The translations under genes and the position numbers were made by a program. The notes under the pieces are model-generated. The model was not told the DNA's origin. It saw only the letters and a list, made by a program, of their open reading frames with translations, and did no database searches. Below are positions 53,790-62,648 of a stretch of DNA of 64,000 bases, in pieces; position 1 is the first letter of the stretch, and the number at the start of each line of letters is the position of its first letter. Origin of the DNA: Dyella amyloliquefaciens (GTDB taxonomy: Bacteria > Pseudomonadota > Gammaproteobacteria > Xanthomonadales > Rhodanobacteraceae); NCBI RefSeq assembly GCF_004296575.1, contig NZ_SAYT01000007.1:434001-498000 (forward strand), in the 5' to 3' direction.

Positions 53790-53877
53790 GCACACAAACT
53801 AGCAGAAGGTATTGCGCCGCACCAGTCATCCCTTACGAAAGTCATGCTGCACCGGCGAGTGCAGCATTCGTTAAATA

Positions 53878-55440
53878 TCAGTGACCTACCGCGCCACCCG
53901 CGGCGCCGAACGGGGGCTTGGCGAACCAGAGCACGGGGATCAGCAGCACGAACAGGATCGTGCACATCCAGAAGATGTCGTTCACGGCCAGGGTCAGGGC
54001 CTCCCGGCTCACCAGCTGGTCAGCGATGCCCAGGGCCTGGGTCTGGCCGAAGCCGCCGTGGCGCAACCCCTGCAAAACCTGCGTGGCCGCCGGATTGGAG
54101 GGCGCCACGTATTCCGTCAGCGTGGCGTGGTGCAGGATGCCGCGGTGCTGCCACAGGGTGACGGTCACGGCAGTTGAGACGCTGGAGCCCAGGGTGCGGA
54201 AGAAGTTGGCGAGACCGGAGGCACTGGCGATCTGATCGGCCGGCAGCCCGGCGAGGTAGATCTGGTTGAGCGGGATGAAGAAGCAGGGAATGGCAATGCC
54301 CATCACGAAGCGGGGCAGCACCAGCGAACTGAACGACGCGGAGCTGTCGAAGGTGGAGAACCAGTACGAGGTGGCCGCGAACATGACGAAGGAGAACGTC
54401 ACTACGGCGCGCAGCTCCAGCCGGTCCATGTTGCGTCCCAGCACCGGGGACAGCAGGAAGGCGAGGATGCCCACCGGCGCCGTGGCCAGGCCCGCCCAGG
54501 TGGCGGTGTAGCCCAGCGTCGTCTGCAGCCACAGCGGGAACACCACGTTGATGCCGAAGAAGGCGAACATCCCCAGCGACAGCGCTGTCACGCCCACGGT
54601 GAAGTTCCGCTGGCGGAACAGGCTGAGGTCGATCACCGGATGCTTGGCGTGCAGCTCCCACACCACCAGGAAGACCAGGCAGACCAGCGCGGTCAGGCCC
54701 AGCGTGGTGATCATCGGCGAGGAGAACCAGTCATGGTCGTTGCCGTTGTCCAGCATGAACTGCAGGCAGCCGACGCCCGCCACCAGCAGCACCAGTCCGA
54801 TGACGTCGATGGGCGACTGGAAGGTCTTGGTCTCACGCTTGCGCAGCAGCGACCAGGTAATGACGCCGGCCGCAATGCCGACGGGCAGGTTGATGTAGAA
54901 GATCCACGGCCAGGAGAAGTTGTCGGTGAGGTAGCCGCCCAGGATCGGGCCGAAGATCGGCGCCACCACCACGGTCATCGCCCATAGCGCCAGCGCGATG
55001 CCCTGCTTGGCCTTGGGATAGCTGGCCAGCAGCAGGGTCAGCGACAGCGCCACCATCGGGCCGGAACCGGCACCCTGCATCAGGCGCGCGACCACCAGCA
55101 TCGGCATCGACGTGGCCAGGCCGCACATCATCGAGAACACGACGAAGAGGAATACCGAGAAGACGAAGGTCTTCACTTCGCCGAAGCGTCGCGCGATCCA
55201 GCCGGTGAGCGGCTGCATGATCGCGCTGGCCAGCGAGTAGGAGCTGATGGTCCAGGTGCCTTCACTCGCACTCACGCCGAGGCTGCCGGCGATATGCGGC
55301 ACCGCGACGTTCACGATGGTCATGTCCAGCACCTCCATGAAGGTGCTGAACGCGACTGCGATGGTCAAAAGGACCAGCGCGGTGCCGTGCAAGGGCGGCA
55401 AGCCCTCGGCGGTCTTCTGGTCGTTCGATTGGTCGGCCAT
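53878..55440 (-). CDS. emrB: DHA2-family multidrug exporter (EmrB-like)
   Basis: The 520-residue protein has fourteen predicted membrane helices. Helix 1 motif FMEVLDMTIVNVAVPHIAGSL is the D1 signature of the EmrB/QacA family, and GWIARRFGEVKTFV the loop 2-3 motif; GPILGGYLTDNFSWPWIFYI is motif C. It pumps drugs with proton exchange through the EmrA adaptor and the outer membrane factor coded before it. 18 bases separate it from emrA. Confidence 0.92.
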   Translation of the reverse strand: MADQSNDQKTAEGLPPLHGTALVLLTIAVAFSTFMEVLDMTIVNVAVPHIAGSLGVSASEGTWTISSYSLASAIMQPLTGWIARRFGEVKTFVFSVFLFVVFSMMCGLATSMPMLVVARLMQGAGSGPMVALSLTLLLASYPKAKQGIALALWAMTVVVAPIFGPILGGYLTDNFSWPWIFYINLPVGIAAGVITWSLLRKRETKTFQSPIDVIGLVLLVAGVGCLQFMLDNGNDHDWFSSPMITTLGLTALVCLVFLVVWELHAKHPVIDLSLFRQRNFTVGVTALSLGMFAFFGINVVFPLWLQTTLGYTATWAGLATAPVGILAFLLSPVLGRNMDRLELRAVVTFSFVMFAATSYWFSTFDSSASFSSLVLPRFVMGIAIPCFFIPLNQIYLAGLPADQIASASGLANFFRTLGSSVSTAVTVTLWQHRGILHHATLTEYVAPSNPAATQVLQGLRHGGFGQTQALGIADQLVSREALTLAVNDIFWMCTILFVLLIPVLWFAKPPFGAAGGAVGH

Positions 55441-55458
55441 GTCGGCGTGTCCGTCGTG

Positions 55459-56661
55459 TCAGTTCGCGTCGCCCTGGCGAACGTTGGCCTTGATGATCTT
55501 CTCGGCCTCCGCATCCGCCTTGGTGGCCATCTGCTCGTAGACGTCGGTCTGCGCGATCGGCTGGCCGCTGCCCTGGGGCGCCATCATTGCGCCCTTGTCG
55601 TTGGTGATGTCCACGGTCACTTCGGTGGACAGGCCCACGCGCAGCGGATGCTGGTCGAGCTCCTTGTCGTCCAGCGCGATGCGCACCGGTACGCGCTGGA
55701 TCACCTTGATCCAGTTGCCGGTGGCGTTCTGCGCGGGCAGCAGCGAGAACACGCTGCCGGTGCCGGCGCCCAGGCCAATCACCTTGCCGTGGAATTCCAC
55801 GCTGCCGCCGTAGACGTCGGATTCGATCGTCGCCGGCTGGCCCACGCGGATGTGGCGCAGCTGGTTTTCCTTGAAGTTCGCGTCCACCCACAGGTCATGC
55901 AGCGGCACCACGCTCATCAGCTGCTGGCCCGGCTGCACGCTGTTGCCGAGCTGCACGCTGCGCTGGGCGACGTAACCCGTCACCGGCGCGTAGATGCTGT
56001 TGCGCTGCGCGGCGATCCACGCGGCGTGGAAATTCGCGCGCGCCTGTTCCACCGCGGGATTGTTGGCGACCACCGTGCCTTCGATGGCGGCATGCGCGGC
56101 CTGTGCCTGCGCCTGCGCCGCGCCAAGCGCGGCCTGGGCCTGGTCGACGCCGTCGCGCAGATGCTGCACTACTTCCGGCGCTTCCGCTTGTTCGGCGATC
56201 AGCGGCTGGCGGCGGGCCAGGTCTGCCTGTGCCTTCTTCAGGTCCACCTTGGCCCTGGCCACCTGGGCATCGGCGCTGGTGGCCGAATCCGTCTGTTGGC
56301 GCACCTGGCGCACGGCCTGTGCCAGCGCGCTGCTGGCTTGCTGCAGGCGCACGTCGGCATCAGTGTTGTCGAGCTTCACCAGCACCTGGCCGGCTTCGAC
56401 GCGCTGCGTGTCGTCGGCAAGGATGGCGATCACGGTGCCGGGCACCTGTGCGGAGATCGCCACCTGGTTGCCGCCCACGTACGCGTTGTCGGTCTTCTCG
56501 CGCGTGGAGAACACGAACATCCACAGCAATACCCATGCGACGCCAGCAAGAATGAACACCGTGGCGACGATCAGCAGCGCGCGGCGGCGCTTGGCCGGAT
56601 CCTTCGCGGCCATGCCGCTGTCGTTGTCCTGCGGTTTGGCGTTGGAATCAGTGGCGCTCAT
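55459..56661 (-). CDS. emrA: EmrA-like membrane fusion protein
   Basis: This 400-residue periplasmic adaptor has one N-terminal helix (about 27-50), then REKTDNAYVGGNQVAISAQVPGTV, the standard EmrA opening (quoted in part), a lipoyl half, a long coiled hairpin (about 105-225, rich in Ala/Gln), IYAPVTGYVAQRSVQLGNSV and a beta-barrel. It links EmrB to the outer membrane factor. Its first codons overlap the end of the outer membrane factor gene by 14 bases. Confidence 0.9.
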   Translation of the reverse strand: MSATDSNAKPQDNDSGMAAKDPAKRRRALLIVATVFILAGVAWVLLWMFVFSTREKTDNAYVGGNQVAISAQVPGTVIAILADDTQRVEAGQVLVKLDNTDADVRLQQASSALAQAVRQVRQQTDSATSADAQVARAKVDLKKAQADLARRQPLIAEQAEAPEVVQHLRDGVDQAQAALGAAQAQAQAAHAAIEGTVVANNPAVEQARANFHAAWIAAQRNSIYAPVTGYVAQRSVQLGNSVQPGQQLMSVVPLHDLWVDANFKENQLRHIRVGQPATIESDVYGGSVEFHGKVIGLGAGTGSVFSLLPAQNATGNWIKVIQRVPVRIALDDKELDQHPLRVGLSTEVTVDITNDKGAMMAPQGSGQPIAQTDVYEQMATKADAEAEKIIKANVRQGDAN

Positions 56662-58153
56662 GGGTGGCGTCTCCGGAAGGGTTCGATGCGGAAGATGAGG
56701 TGTCGCTGGCGGCCTGTTCCGGCGTCACGGCGCGATAGCCGCCGCCCAGCGCCTTGATCAGCGAGATGTCGGTGGACAGGGCCTGCGCCTGCAGGCTGAC
56801 GTCGTCATCCTGTTGCTGCAGCAGCTGTCCCCTTGCGGCGAGGGCTTCGCGCACGTCGCTCACACCACGGTGCACGCGCGACTGCGCGTTGGCCAGCAGT
56901 GTTTGATTGGCGGCAATCTCGTGCGCCTGCTCCTTGCGGCGACCTTCGATCTGCTGCGCGGTGAGGCTTTGCGTGGCGACGTCGCGTGCCGCGCTGAGCA
57001 CGGTGCTGTTGTACTGCGCGACGGCTGCGTCGAGCTGCGCCTTGCTCACGCCGTAGTTCGCCTCGAGCAGGCCGCCGGTGAAGATGGGCAGGTGCAACGC
57101 CGGCGTCAGGGCGAACACACGGTTGCCGGCATTGAACATCTTGTCCAGGTCGATGCTGGAGAGCCCCGCCATCGCGCTGATGCTGATGTCAGGATAGAAC
57201 TCCGCGCGCGCCACGTCGGTCTGCCGCAAGGCCGACTCGACCTGCCAGCGACTGGCGGCGATATCGGGGCGGCGCGCCATAAGGTCCACGCCCACGTTGT
57301 CGGGAAGCCCGCTGGTGGCGGAGGGCAGGGCATGCGGCTCAAGCGAAGGCAGTTGTGCCGGCGCGACGCCGACGAGGCTGGCCAGCGCGGCCTGGCGAAT
57401 CTTGGCCGAGCTCTGCAGCGCGACCAGCATCTGCCGCGTGCCGGCGAGTTGGGCCTGGGCCGATTGCACGGTATCCGGGCGATCCACGCCTTGGCGCACG
57501 CGCAATTCCGCGATTCGCAGCAGTTGCTCCTGTATCTGCACGCCCTGTTGCGCGATGTTGATGCGAGCCTCGTCCGCGAGCCAGCCGAAATACGTGTCGG
57601 CCACCGTACTCTGGATGGCGAGTGCCGCCGCGCTGTGCTGCGCCTCGGCGGCATGGGCCTGGTCCACGGCCGATTCGATGGTCGCGCGCTTCTTGCCCCA
57701 CCAGTCGAAGTCGTACTGCGCCTGCACGCCGATGTCGCCCTGGTTGTACCAGGTGAAGCCGAGGAACTTCGGCGGGATCAGCCCGTTCTCGCTCAGCTTC
57801 TGGCGTTCGACCTGCGCGCTGCCGCTCACGTTGAGTCCAGACTGCGCCGTGGCGGCACGAATGGACTGCTGCGCAGACGCGACGCGGGAACGCGCCTGTT
57901 CAAGATCGGGCGAATCCTTCATCGCCAGCGCGACAAGCGTGTCCAGCTGGGGATCGTTGTACTGGCGCCACCATTCGGCATCGGGCCAGCCAGCACGATG
58001 GCCGGCATCGAGGCCCGCGAGCGGGACGTCATCGCGAATGGCCGGGTGACCCAGCTTCGCCGGGATCGAGCAGCTGGCGATGGCCATGGCCACGGCGCAC
58101 GCGAGCAGTGATCGCGTAACCAGGCCGTGGCGAATCGGAACACGTGAAGTCAT
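56648..58153 (-). CDS. NodT-type outer membrane factor lipoprotein
   Basis: The 501-residue TolC-like channel has a lipobox ending AIASCS (Cys near residue 25). Two repeated helical/strand halves follow: DLEQARSRVASAQQSIRAA in the first and RRPDIAASRWQVESALRQTDVARAEFYPDIS (quoted in parts) in the second, the NodT signature. It forms the exit duct of the EmrAB pump. ATG at 58153 overlaps the marR stop (ATGA). The frame stays open to 58438 but this is marR shadow. Confidence 0.9.
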   Translation of the reverse strand: MTSRVPIRHGLVTRSLLACAVAMAIASCSIPAKLGHPAIRDDVPLAGLDAGHRAGWPDAEWWRQYNDPQLDTLVALAMKDSPDLEQARSRVASAQQSIRAATAQSGLNVSGSAQVERQKLSENGLIPPKFLGFTWYNQGDIGVQAQYDFDWWGKKRATIESAVDQAHAAEAQHSAAALAIQSTVADTYFGWLADEARINIAQQGVQIQEQLLRIAELRVRQGVDRPDTVQSAQAQLAGTRQMLVALQSSAKIRQAALASLVGVAPAQLPSLEPHALPSATSGLPDNVGVDLMARRPDIAASRWQVESALRQTDVARAEFYPDISISAMAGLSSIDLDKMFNAGNRVFALTPALHLPIFTGGLLEANYGVSKAQLDAAVAQYNSTVLSAARDVATQSLTAQQIEGRRKEQAHEIAANQTLLANAQSRVHRGVSDVREALAARGQLLQQQDDDVSLQAQALSTDISLIKALGGGYRAVTPEQAASDTSSSASNPSGDATHERH

Positions 58154-58674
58154 GGACTGGGATCCGAAGATTGAAGAGAGTCGATATTCAGCGCGACCTG
58201 GCGCAGCAGGCGCTCGAGGGTGCGCTTGTCGCCAGCGCTCAATGAGGCGTAGGCACCGAGCACCCTGGGAAAGAGCGGGGGAAGAATTTTCCGCACCAGG
58301 CGCTTTCCGGTCGGGGTGATGTTGAGCAGGATGCGACGCCGGTCTTCCGCGCTGTGCGAGCGCGCGGCAAGCCCGGCCTTGACCAGCGCGTTGCCGATGC
58401 GCGTCATGTTGGTGGCGCCTTGCTGCGCGAACCCGCACAACTCGCTGGGCGTCGCGCCATCCGGGCTGCTGTAGAGAGCCATCAGGGTGCGGAAGTCGCT
58501 GTCGTTGAGGCCGTGCGGTTTGAGGTACGCCTCGACTTCGCCGAGCAGGGTGCCGCCCACCAGCAACAGCAGGCGGGTCAACCGGACCTCCTGCTGCGGA
58601 GCTTCCGGGATCATCTCGCCCACGCGGGCGATCCCGGCATCCATGCGGCTGAGCCCTTCGCGCAGATTGCTCAT
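58150..58674 (-). CDS. MarR-family repressor of the efflux operon
   Basis: The 174-residue regulator has the winged helix at about 60-125 (ATPSELCGFAQQGATNMTRIGNALVKAGL; then RSHSAEDRRRILLNITPTGK as wing). As in emrR-emrAB it is the first gene of the operon and would be released by pump substrates. ATG at 58674 is favoured since upstream in-frame sequence to GTG 58734 covers the likely promoter and operator; neither has a strong ribosome-binding site. Confidence 0.87.
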   Translation of the reverse strand: MSNLREGLSRMDAGIARVGEMIPEAPQQEVRLTRLLLLVGGTLLGEVEAYLKPHGLNDSDFRTLMALYSSPDGATPSELCGFAQQGATNMTRIGNALVKAGLAARSHSAEDRRRILLNITPTGKRLVRKILPPLFPRVLGAYASLSAGDKRTLERLLRQVALNIDSLQSSDPSP

Positions 58675-58689
58675 TTCATCAAGGAATAG

Positions 58690-58701
58690 TTCACTGGTGA
58701 A
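58690..58701. promoter_or_regulatory. Candidate MarR operator
   Basis: TTCAC-TG-GTGAA is a perfect inverted repeat 16 bases before the marR start codon, in an A+T-rich segment (GAAATATAACGG) unlike the surrounding DNA. Position and symmetry fit autorepression by the MarR protein. Confidence 0.5.
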
Positions 58702-58787
58702 ATATAACGGTACTCGTTCACGCCTGAAGATCACAAGTGCCGCGTCAAGGTGGAGCGAATCGGGGGTCTACGAGGCGATGCGGTAGG

Positions 58788-59561
58788 TCAAGCGTGGGTG
58801 AAGCCGAACAGCATGGCCGCATTGGCCGTGGTGGCGGCGGCAACCGAAGTTTCGCTTTCGCCGCGCAACTGTGCGATCACCTGAAGCACCTCGGTGATGT
58901 TCGCCGGCTCGTTGCGTTGGCCTCGATGGCAGGCGCCCGGCTGGTCGGGTGCGTCCGTTTCAAGCAGCAGGTGTTCGATGGGCATGGCGGCGATGATCTG
59001 GCGCAGGCGCTGCGCCCTTTCGTAGGTCACCGGGCCGCCAATGCCGATATGAAAGCCGATGTCCCACAATCGCTGGGCCTGCTGCAGGCTGCCGGAAAAG
59101 CTGTGCACCACGCCGCGAAGGCCACCAAGTCGCTTCATGGTCGAGGTCACTTCGTCCATCGCGCGTCGGGCATGGACGATCACCGGCAGGTCGAAATCGC
59201 GCGCTATGCGCAACTGGCGATGGAAATATTCGCGCTGCTGTTCAGCATCCAGTTGGGGGACAAAAAAGTCGAGACCGATCTCGCCCACCGCGACGGCTCG
59301 ATGAGTCTCCAGCTGCATCACCAGCGCGTCGAGGTGCTCCGGTCGGTGCTCCGCGAGGTACATGGGATGCAGGCCATAGGCGGGGTGCACCTGCGCATGG
59401 GCTGCGCTAATCGTGGCGATACGCGACCAAGAGGCCTGGTCGACCGCAGGGACCACAATGTGCTGGATGCCGGCCTCGCGGGCGCGCTCGAACATCGCCT
59501 CCCGGTCGGCTGCGAAACCCGCGTCGTCGATATGCGCATGGCTGTCGGTGAGTTCGAGCAC
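58788..59561 (-). CDS. TatD-family metal-dependent hydrolase
   Basis: A 257-residue TIM-barrel hydrolase with metal ligands in SHAHIDD (residues 7-13), GEIGLDFF, PVIVHARRA, VVHSFSG and LLLETDAP. The family acts as DNA exonuclease/deoxyribonuclease or D-aminoacyl-tRNA-like hydrolase, and this form resembles E. coli YjjV. It stands alone on the minus strand, convergent with none and 139 bases from the divergent lipoprotein gene. Confidence 0.9.
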   Translation of the reverse strand: MLELTDSHAHIDDAGFAADREAMFERAREAGIQHIVVPAVDQASWSRIATISAAHAQVHPAYGLHPMYLAEHRPEHLDALVMQLETHRAVAVGEIGLDFFVPQLDAEQQREYFHRQLRIARDFDLPVIVHARRAMDEVTSTMKRLGGLRGVVHSFSGSLQQAQRLWDIGFHIGIGGPVTYERAQRLRQIIAAMPIEHLLLETDAPDQPGACHRGQRNEPANITEVLQVIAQLRGESETSVAAATTANAAMLFGFTHA

Positions 59562-59700
59562 AGATTAAGGCTTCCTATCCGCTCAAAATGGTCGGCTGCG
59601 GTCTAAGCGAGCATTCAGTGAATCAAGGGTTCAATGACGGCACGTAAGGATCGAATCAGGCGGTTGCGGGGTGCTCCGCCGATCCAGACAGGAGAGCATT

Positions 59701-60285
59701 ATGAACAGGTTGGTCGCTTCAGCGCTGCATGTGGGCATGGGCGCTGTGTTGGTATTTGGTCTTTCGGCGTGCAACCGCGACGCCAATGCCGACGGTGGCG
59801 TGGGTTCCACGGCGCAGCAGGCCGCAGGCCAGGACGGGGCGAAGTACGCCCGCGTGGTGAGCGTAACGCCGGTGCGCGATCAGGCATCGGCGCCGCAGCA
59901 GGTGTGTCATGACGAAGTCGTGACGCAGCACAAGCCGGTGCAGGACACCCATCAGATTGCAGGTACCGCCATTGGTGCGGTTGCCGGTGGCTTGCTCGGC
60001 AATCAGGTCGGCGGCGGCAAGGGACGCACGCTCGCCACGGTGGCGGGTGCGGTCGGCGGCGGCTACGCCGGTCACGAAATCCAGGCGAATCATCAGCGCA
60101 ATGCCACGACACAGTCCACGCAGCGTCGTTGCGAAACCGTGCCGGGTAATGGTGGCGACAAGGTGGTGGCGTACGATGTGAGTTACGAGTACAACGGTGT
60201 TACTCGCACTGTGCGCATGGATCACGATCCGGGCGACAGGCTGCAGGTACAGGAAGGTGTGGTAGCCGTTTCCGACGCTCACTGA
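59701..60285 (+). CDS. Glycine-zipper outer membrane lipoprotein 1 (SlyB-like)
   Basis: A 194-residue lipoprotein: signal ends GLSAC (Cys near 23). The central part (about 83-115) is a glycine-zipper 2TM domain: AGTAIGAVAGGLLGNQVGGG and TLATVAGAVGGGYAGHEIQ. A C-terminal beta domain (DVSYEYNGVTRTVRMDHDPG) follows. Such proteins sit in the outer membrane and affect envelope integrity. CAGGAGAGC precedes the ATG. It and the next gene, 11 bases on, share the zipper and tail motif and look like paralogues. Confidence 0.85.
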   Translation: MNRLVASALHVGMGAVLVFGLSACNRDANADGGVGSTAQQAAGQDGAKYARVVSVTPVRDQASAPQQVCHDEVVTQHKPVQDTHQIAGTAIGAVAGGLLGNQVGGGKGRTLATVAGAVGGGYAGHEIQANHQRNATTQSTQRRCETVPGNGGDKVVAYDVSYEYNGVTRTVRMDHDPGDRLQVQEGVVAVSDAH

Positions 60286-60296
60286 GGATTCACGCC

Positions 60297-60749
60297 ATGC
60301 GGACATTGCTTAGACATTTGGCTGTCGTTGGATTGATTTCAGTTCTAGGGATTCTTTCCGGTTGCGAGACACCGCCCCAGCGGCAGGTGGTCTATAGCGG
60401 TAGTTCAAGTCGTTGCGAGCAATGTGGCGTGGTGAGTGACATACGCCAGGTCCAGACACAGAAGGGTTCTTCCCCGCTGGGCATGGTGATCGGTGGTATC
60501 GCCGGTGGCGTGATCGGCAATCAGTTCGGCGGCGGCAGCGGCAAGACCCTGACGACGGTGGCTGGTGCGGTTGCCGGTGGTGCCATCGGCAACCAGGTCG
60601 GCAAGAACAACAGTAGCCCGGACGTGGCCTGGCAGGTGACGATCAAGCTGGACGATGGTCGCTACGCCACGGTGACGCAAGGTGCTGATCCGCAGGTGCG
60701 CCCCGGTGACTACGTGCAGATCCGCAACAATCTTGTCTATCGGCTCTGA
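60297..60749 (+). CDS. Glycine-zipper outer membrane lipoprotein 2
   Basis: The 150-residue lipoprotein has a signal ending LSGC (Cys near 23), two nearby cysteines (CEQC), a glycine zipper (about 62-102: GMVIGGIAGGVIGNQFGGGS and TVAGAVAGGAIGNQVGKN) and a C-terminal strand domain ending PGDYVQIRNNLVYRL. The last part, with V-R-x-GDxVQ, is like SlyB/PcpY proteins. It is transcribed with the preceding paralogue and ended by a strong terminator. Confidence 0.85.
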   Translation: MRTLLRHLAVVGLISVLGILSGCETPPQRQVVYSGSSSRCEQCGVVSDIRQVQTQKGSSPLGMVIGGIAGGVIGNQFGGGSGKTLTTVAGAVAGGAIGNQVGKNNSSPDVAWQVTIKLDDGRYATVTQGADPQVRPGDYVQIRNNLVYRL

Positions 60750-60775
60750 CGTTTAAGACGTATAGACGTCCAAAT

Positions 60776-60804
60776 AAAAAGGCCCTCATGCGAGGGCCTT
60801 TTTT
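60776..60804. terminator. Bidirectional terminator
   Basis: AAAAAGGCCCTC-ATGC-GAGGGCCTTTTTT forms a 7-bp GC stem plus A/T run pairing between the convergent lipoprotein and SleB-like genes. It can act on both strands. Confidence 0.9.
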
Positions 60805-60824
60805 CATGGGTGATGGTTGTGTGG

Positions 60825-61259
60825 TCAGTTGACCGCGTAGAAGGCGTGGTCGCCGATGGTCTTCACCACGCGCTTGGTCGACCATGCAGGTGCCACGGCC
60901 AGCGTGGCGAAGTGGTCGGCCTGCGGAACGTAGACGGTGCGTTCGCCCTTCGGAAGGCTCCAGTTGCTGATGGAGTCGCCGGCGATTTTCCACGCCTTCG
61001 TCCACGAGTTGAGGTCGGTGACCTCGAAGGTGCTTGCGGTCGTTGTCAGTGCAAACTGACGCGGAGAAGTAACCACGTCGCAAACACTTCCGCCCCAGGT
61101 GCCGCGATCGCGACGCCGAAGGGCAACCTCGGCCACTGCATACTGCCCGATGGTCGATTCACTGCGTGCCTCGAGATATACCGTCGTGGCCAGGCAGGTC
61201 TGGTCCGCGAGGGGCTGGGGTAGCACGGACGCTAACCACAACAGCATCGAAAGTTTCAT
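60825..61259 (-). CDS. Secreted SleB-like cell wall hydrolase
   Basis: The 144-residue protein begins with a signal peptide (about 1-20) and carries the Hydrolase_2/SleB core: LATTVYLEARSESTIGQYAV with the catalytic-type Glu, then RRDRGTWGGSVCDVVTSPRQF. SleB proteins are lytic transglycosylases that cut peptidoglycan; in non-sporeformers the role is envelope remodelling. GGAGG stands six bases before ATG 61259, which decides the start. It is short, a single domain with no peptidoglycan-binding domain. Confidence 0.82.
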   Translation of the reverse strand: MKLSMLLWLASVLPQPLADQTCLATTVYLEARSESTIGQYAVAEVALRRRDRGTWGGSVCDVVTSPRQFALTTTASTFEVTDLNSWTKAWKIAGDSISNWSLPKGERTVYVPQADHFATLAVAPAWSTKRVVKTIGDHAFYAVN

Positions 61260-61720
61260 TGTCTGCCTCCAGCGTGCTGTACGCGCGAAGCCGGTGATGC
61301 GTGACTTCGAGCGCCGTTGCGATGGACGGGCGGGCAGGCCGTTCCATCTGGATTGAACACCTTGGCCGAAACTTGTGGTCAAGGCGGTTTGCCACGGGAT
61401 TGTGGCCAGTCGAGCGGCTGATCCGGCGCCGCTCTCTACTTGTACGTGCTGCAATGGCTTGGTTACGGGTACGACGACCGCGTTGCCTGCAACTACACCG
61501 CGTCTATGGCGGCAGGTACTCCGGCGTTATCTGCCGGGTCGCGCTGATCCGGACCCCTCCGGTTCGTCGCGTATGTCGGCACCCTTGGGCATCGGGCGCC
61601 ACTGAATTGGCTGGCGGAGACTAGTGGCGAGTTTCCGATCTGGCAAGTGCCTGGCAGTTCAGATTCACATTGTGCTCACGCTTGCTGAAGCGATCGCGAA
61701 TCCCTTCGCAAGCAATTGCT
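61260..61720. other. 461-base gap, nothing recognised
   Basis: Between the SleB-like gene and ygfZ I find no convincing coding sequence, RNA or repeat. Short open frames exist on both strands but lack ribosome-binding sites and read as random high-GC translation. The promoter of the SleB-like gene should lie near 61262-61340. It could hold eroded sequence of a lost gene. Confidence 0.4.
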
Positions 61721-62521
61721 TCATGCCGGCCAACTCTCTTCGATATGCATCGTGATGACGTTGCCATCGATATCGAACGTGCTGTTTTCAAGTGCTCCAG
61801 CGAGTTCGTCATCGATGACGGCGAGTGCCAGGGCGCGTGCCCCTTCGCCGGCGACTTGGAGCAAATGGACGGCTCCTTTATCGCCATGGCGCAGCAAGGT
61901 GCCCCCAGTCAAGTGCTGCGACAATACGACGCAATGCATATGCCGCTTGTGTCCGCCGCGATAGTGCAGGCGGGCCACGATCTCCTGTCCCGGGTAACAA
62001 CCTTTGTCGAATGACACTGCCCGCAGGCGCTCGAGCGAGAGGGCGGGTGGCAGCAGCGCTCCTAGTGCATCGGCGGGCAGCCATGGCCAGCCAGCGAGAA
62101 CCTGCGACAGGCGCCAGTCGTCGCTCTCTTGGTTGGCGCCCACGACGAGACTGTGGTCGCCGCAGCCGAACGTGTAACCATCGCCTTCACGAGTGACAGC
62201 GTAAGTGTCGAGCGCAGGGCCGGTGCCGAGGGAGATTGGTGCATGGGCGGTCAGTCTGACTTTGGCGCGGAATACGAAGCGCTGCAGTGACTGCGCCATG
62301 GAAGCGGTATCGCCCCCGCGCAACAGCAAGAGCAATCCGTCGTCGGCAACGCGGGCAAGGTGGAACAGGGCGAGCACCCGGCCTTGCGCATCGAGCCACG
62401 CATTGAATTGCCATTGCCCGACGGCAAGCGTATGGACGTTGCCGCTGAATTGGGCCTGGGCGAACGCAAGGGCGTCGGCGCCTTCGATGGACAGGGTCTG
62501 AGCAGAGTGGTGTGTAGCCAT
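61721..62521 (-). CDS. ygfZ: YgfZ/GcvT-like iron-sulfur repair protein
   Basis: The 266-residue tetrahydrofolate-binding protein has the diagnostic KGCYPGQEIVARLHYRG (the K-G-C-Y-x-G-Q-E box) in its second half and a GcvT-like N-terminal fold (LSIEGADALAFAQAQFSGNV). YgfZ maintains certain Fe-S enzymes, including MiaB and succinate dehydrogenase in E. coli. It lies back to back with the sdh operon, separated by 127 bases. ATG at 62521 is chosen; the frame extends to 62554. Confidence 0.88.
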   Translation of the reverse strand: MATHHSAQTLSIEGADALAFAQAQFSGNVHTLAVGQWQFNAWLDAQGRVLALFHLARVADDGLLLLLRGGDTASMAQSLQRFVFRAKVRLTAHAPISLGTGPALDTYAVTREGDGYTFGCGDHSLVVGANQESDDWRLSQVLAGWPWLPADALGALLPPALSLERLRAVSFDKGCYPGQEIVARLHYRGGHKRHMHCVVLSQHLTGGTLLRHGDKGAVHLLQVAGEGARALALAVIDDELAGALENSTFDIDGNVITMHIEESWPA

Positions 62522-62648
62522 AGATGGGCGAGGTGAGGGCAGGGCGCTGGCCATACAAGTGTGGTCTGCTTACTGTCAGACGATCACGTCGCCGTCAAGG
62601 TTGTGCTGAATTTACGCAAGTATTACGCTTTTACAGCTTTCACATACC

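Noticed and set aside
52352-53884. 510-codon plus-strand frame opposite phaB and phaR
   Set aside because: It spans two real minus-strand genes and their terminator; no motif support.
61301-61624. 107-codon frame in the gap before ygfZ
   Set aside because: Arg-rich random-looking product, no ribosome-binding site, no recognisable features.
62580-62648. Sigma-70 promoter TTGTGC / TATTAC before the sdh operon
   Set aside because: The spacing of 14 bases is too short to claim a functional promoter.
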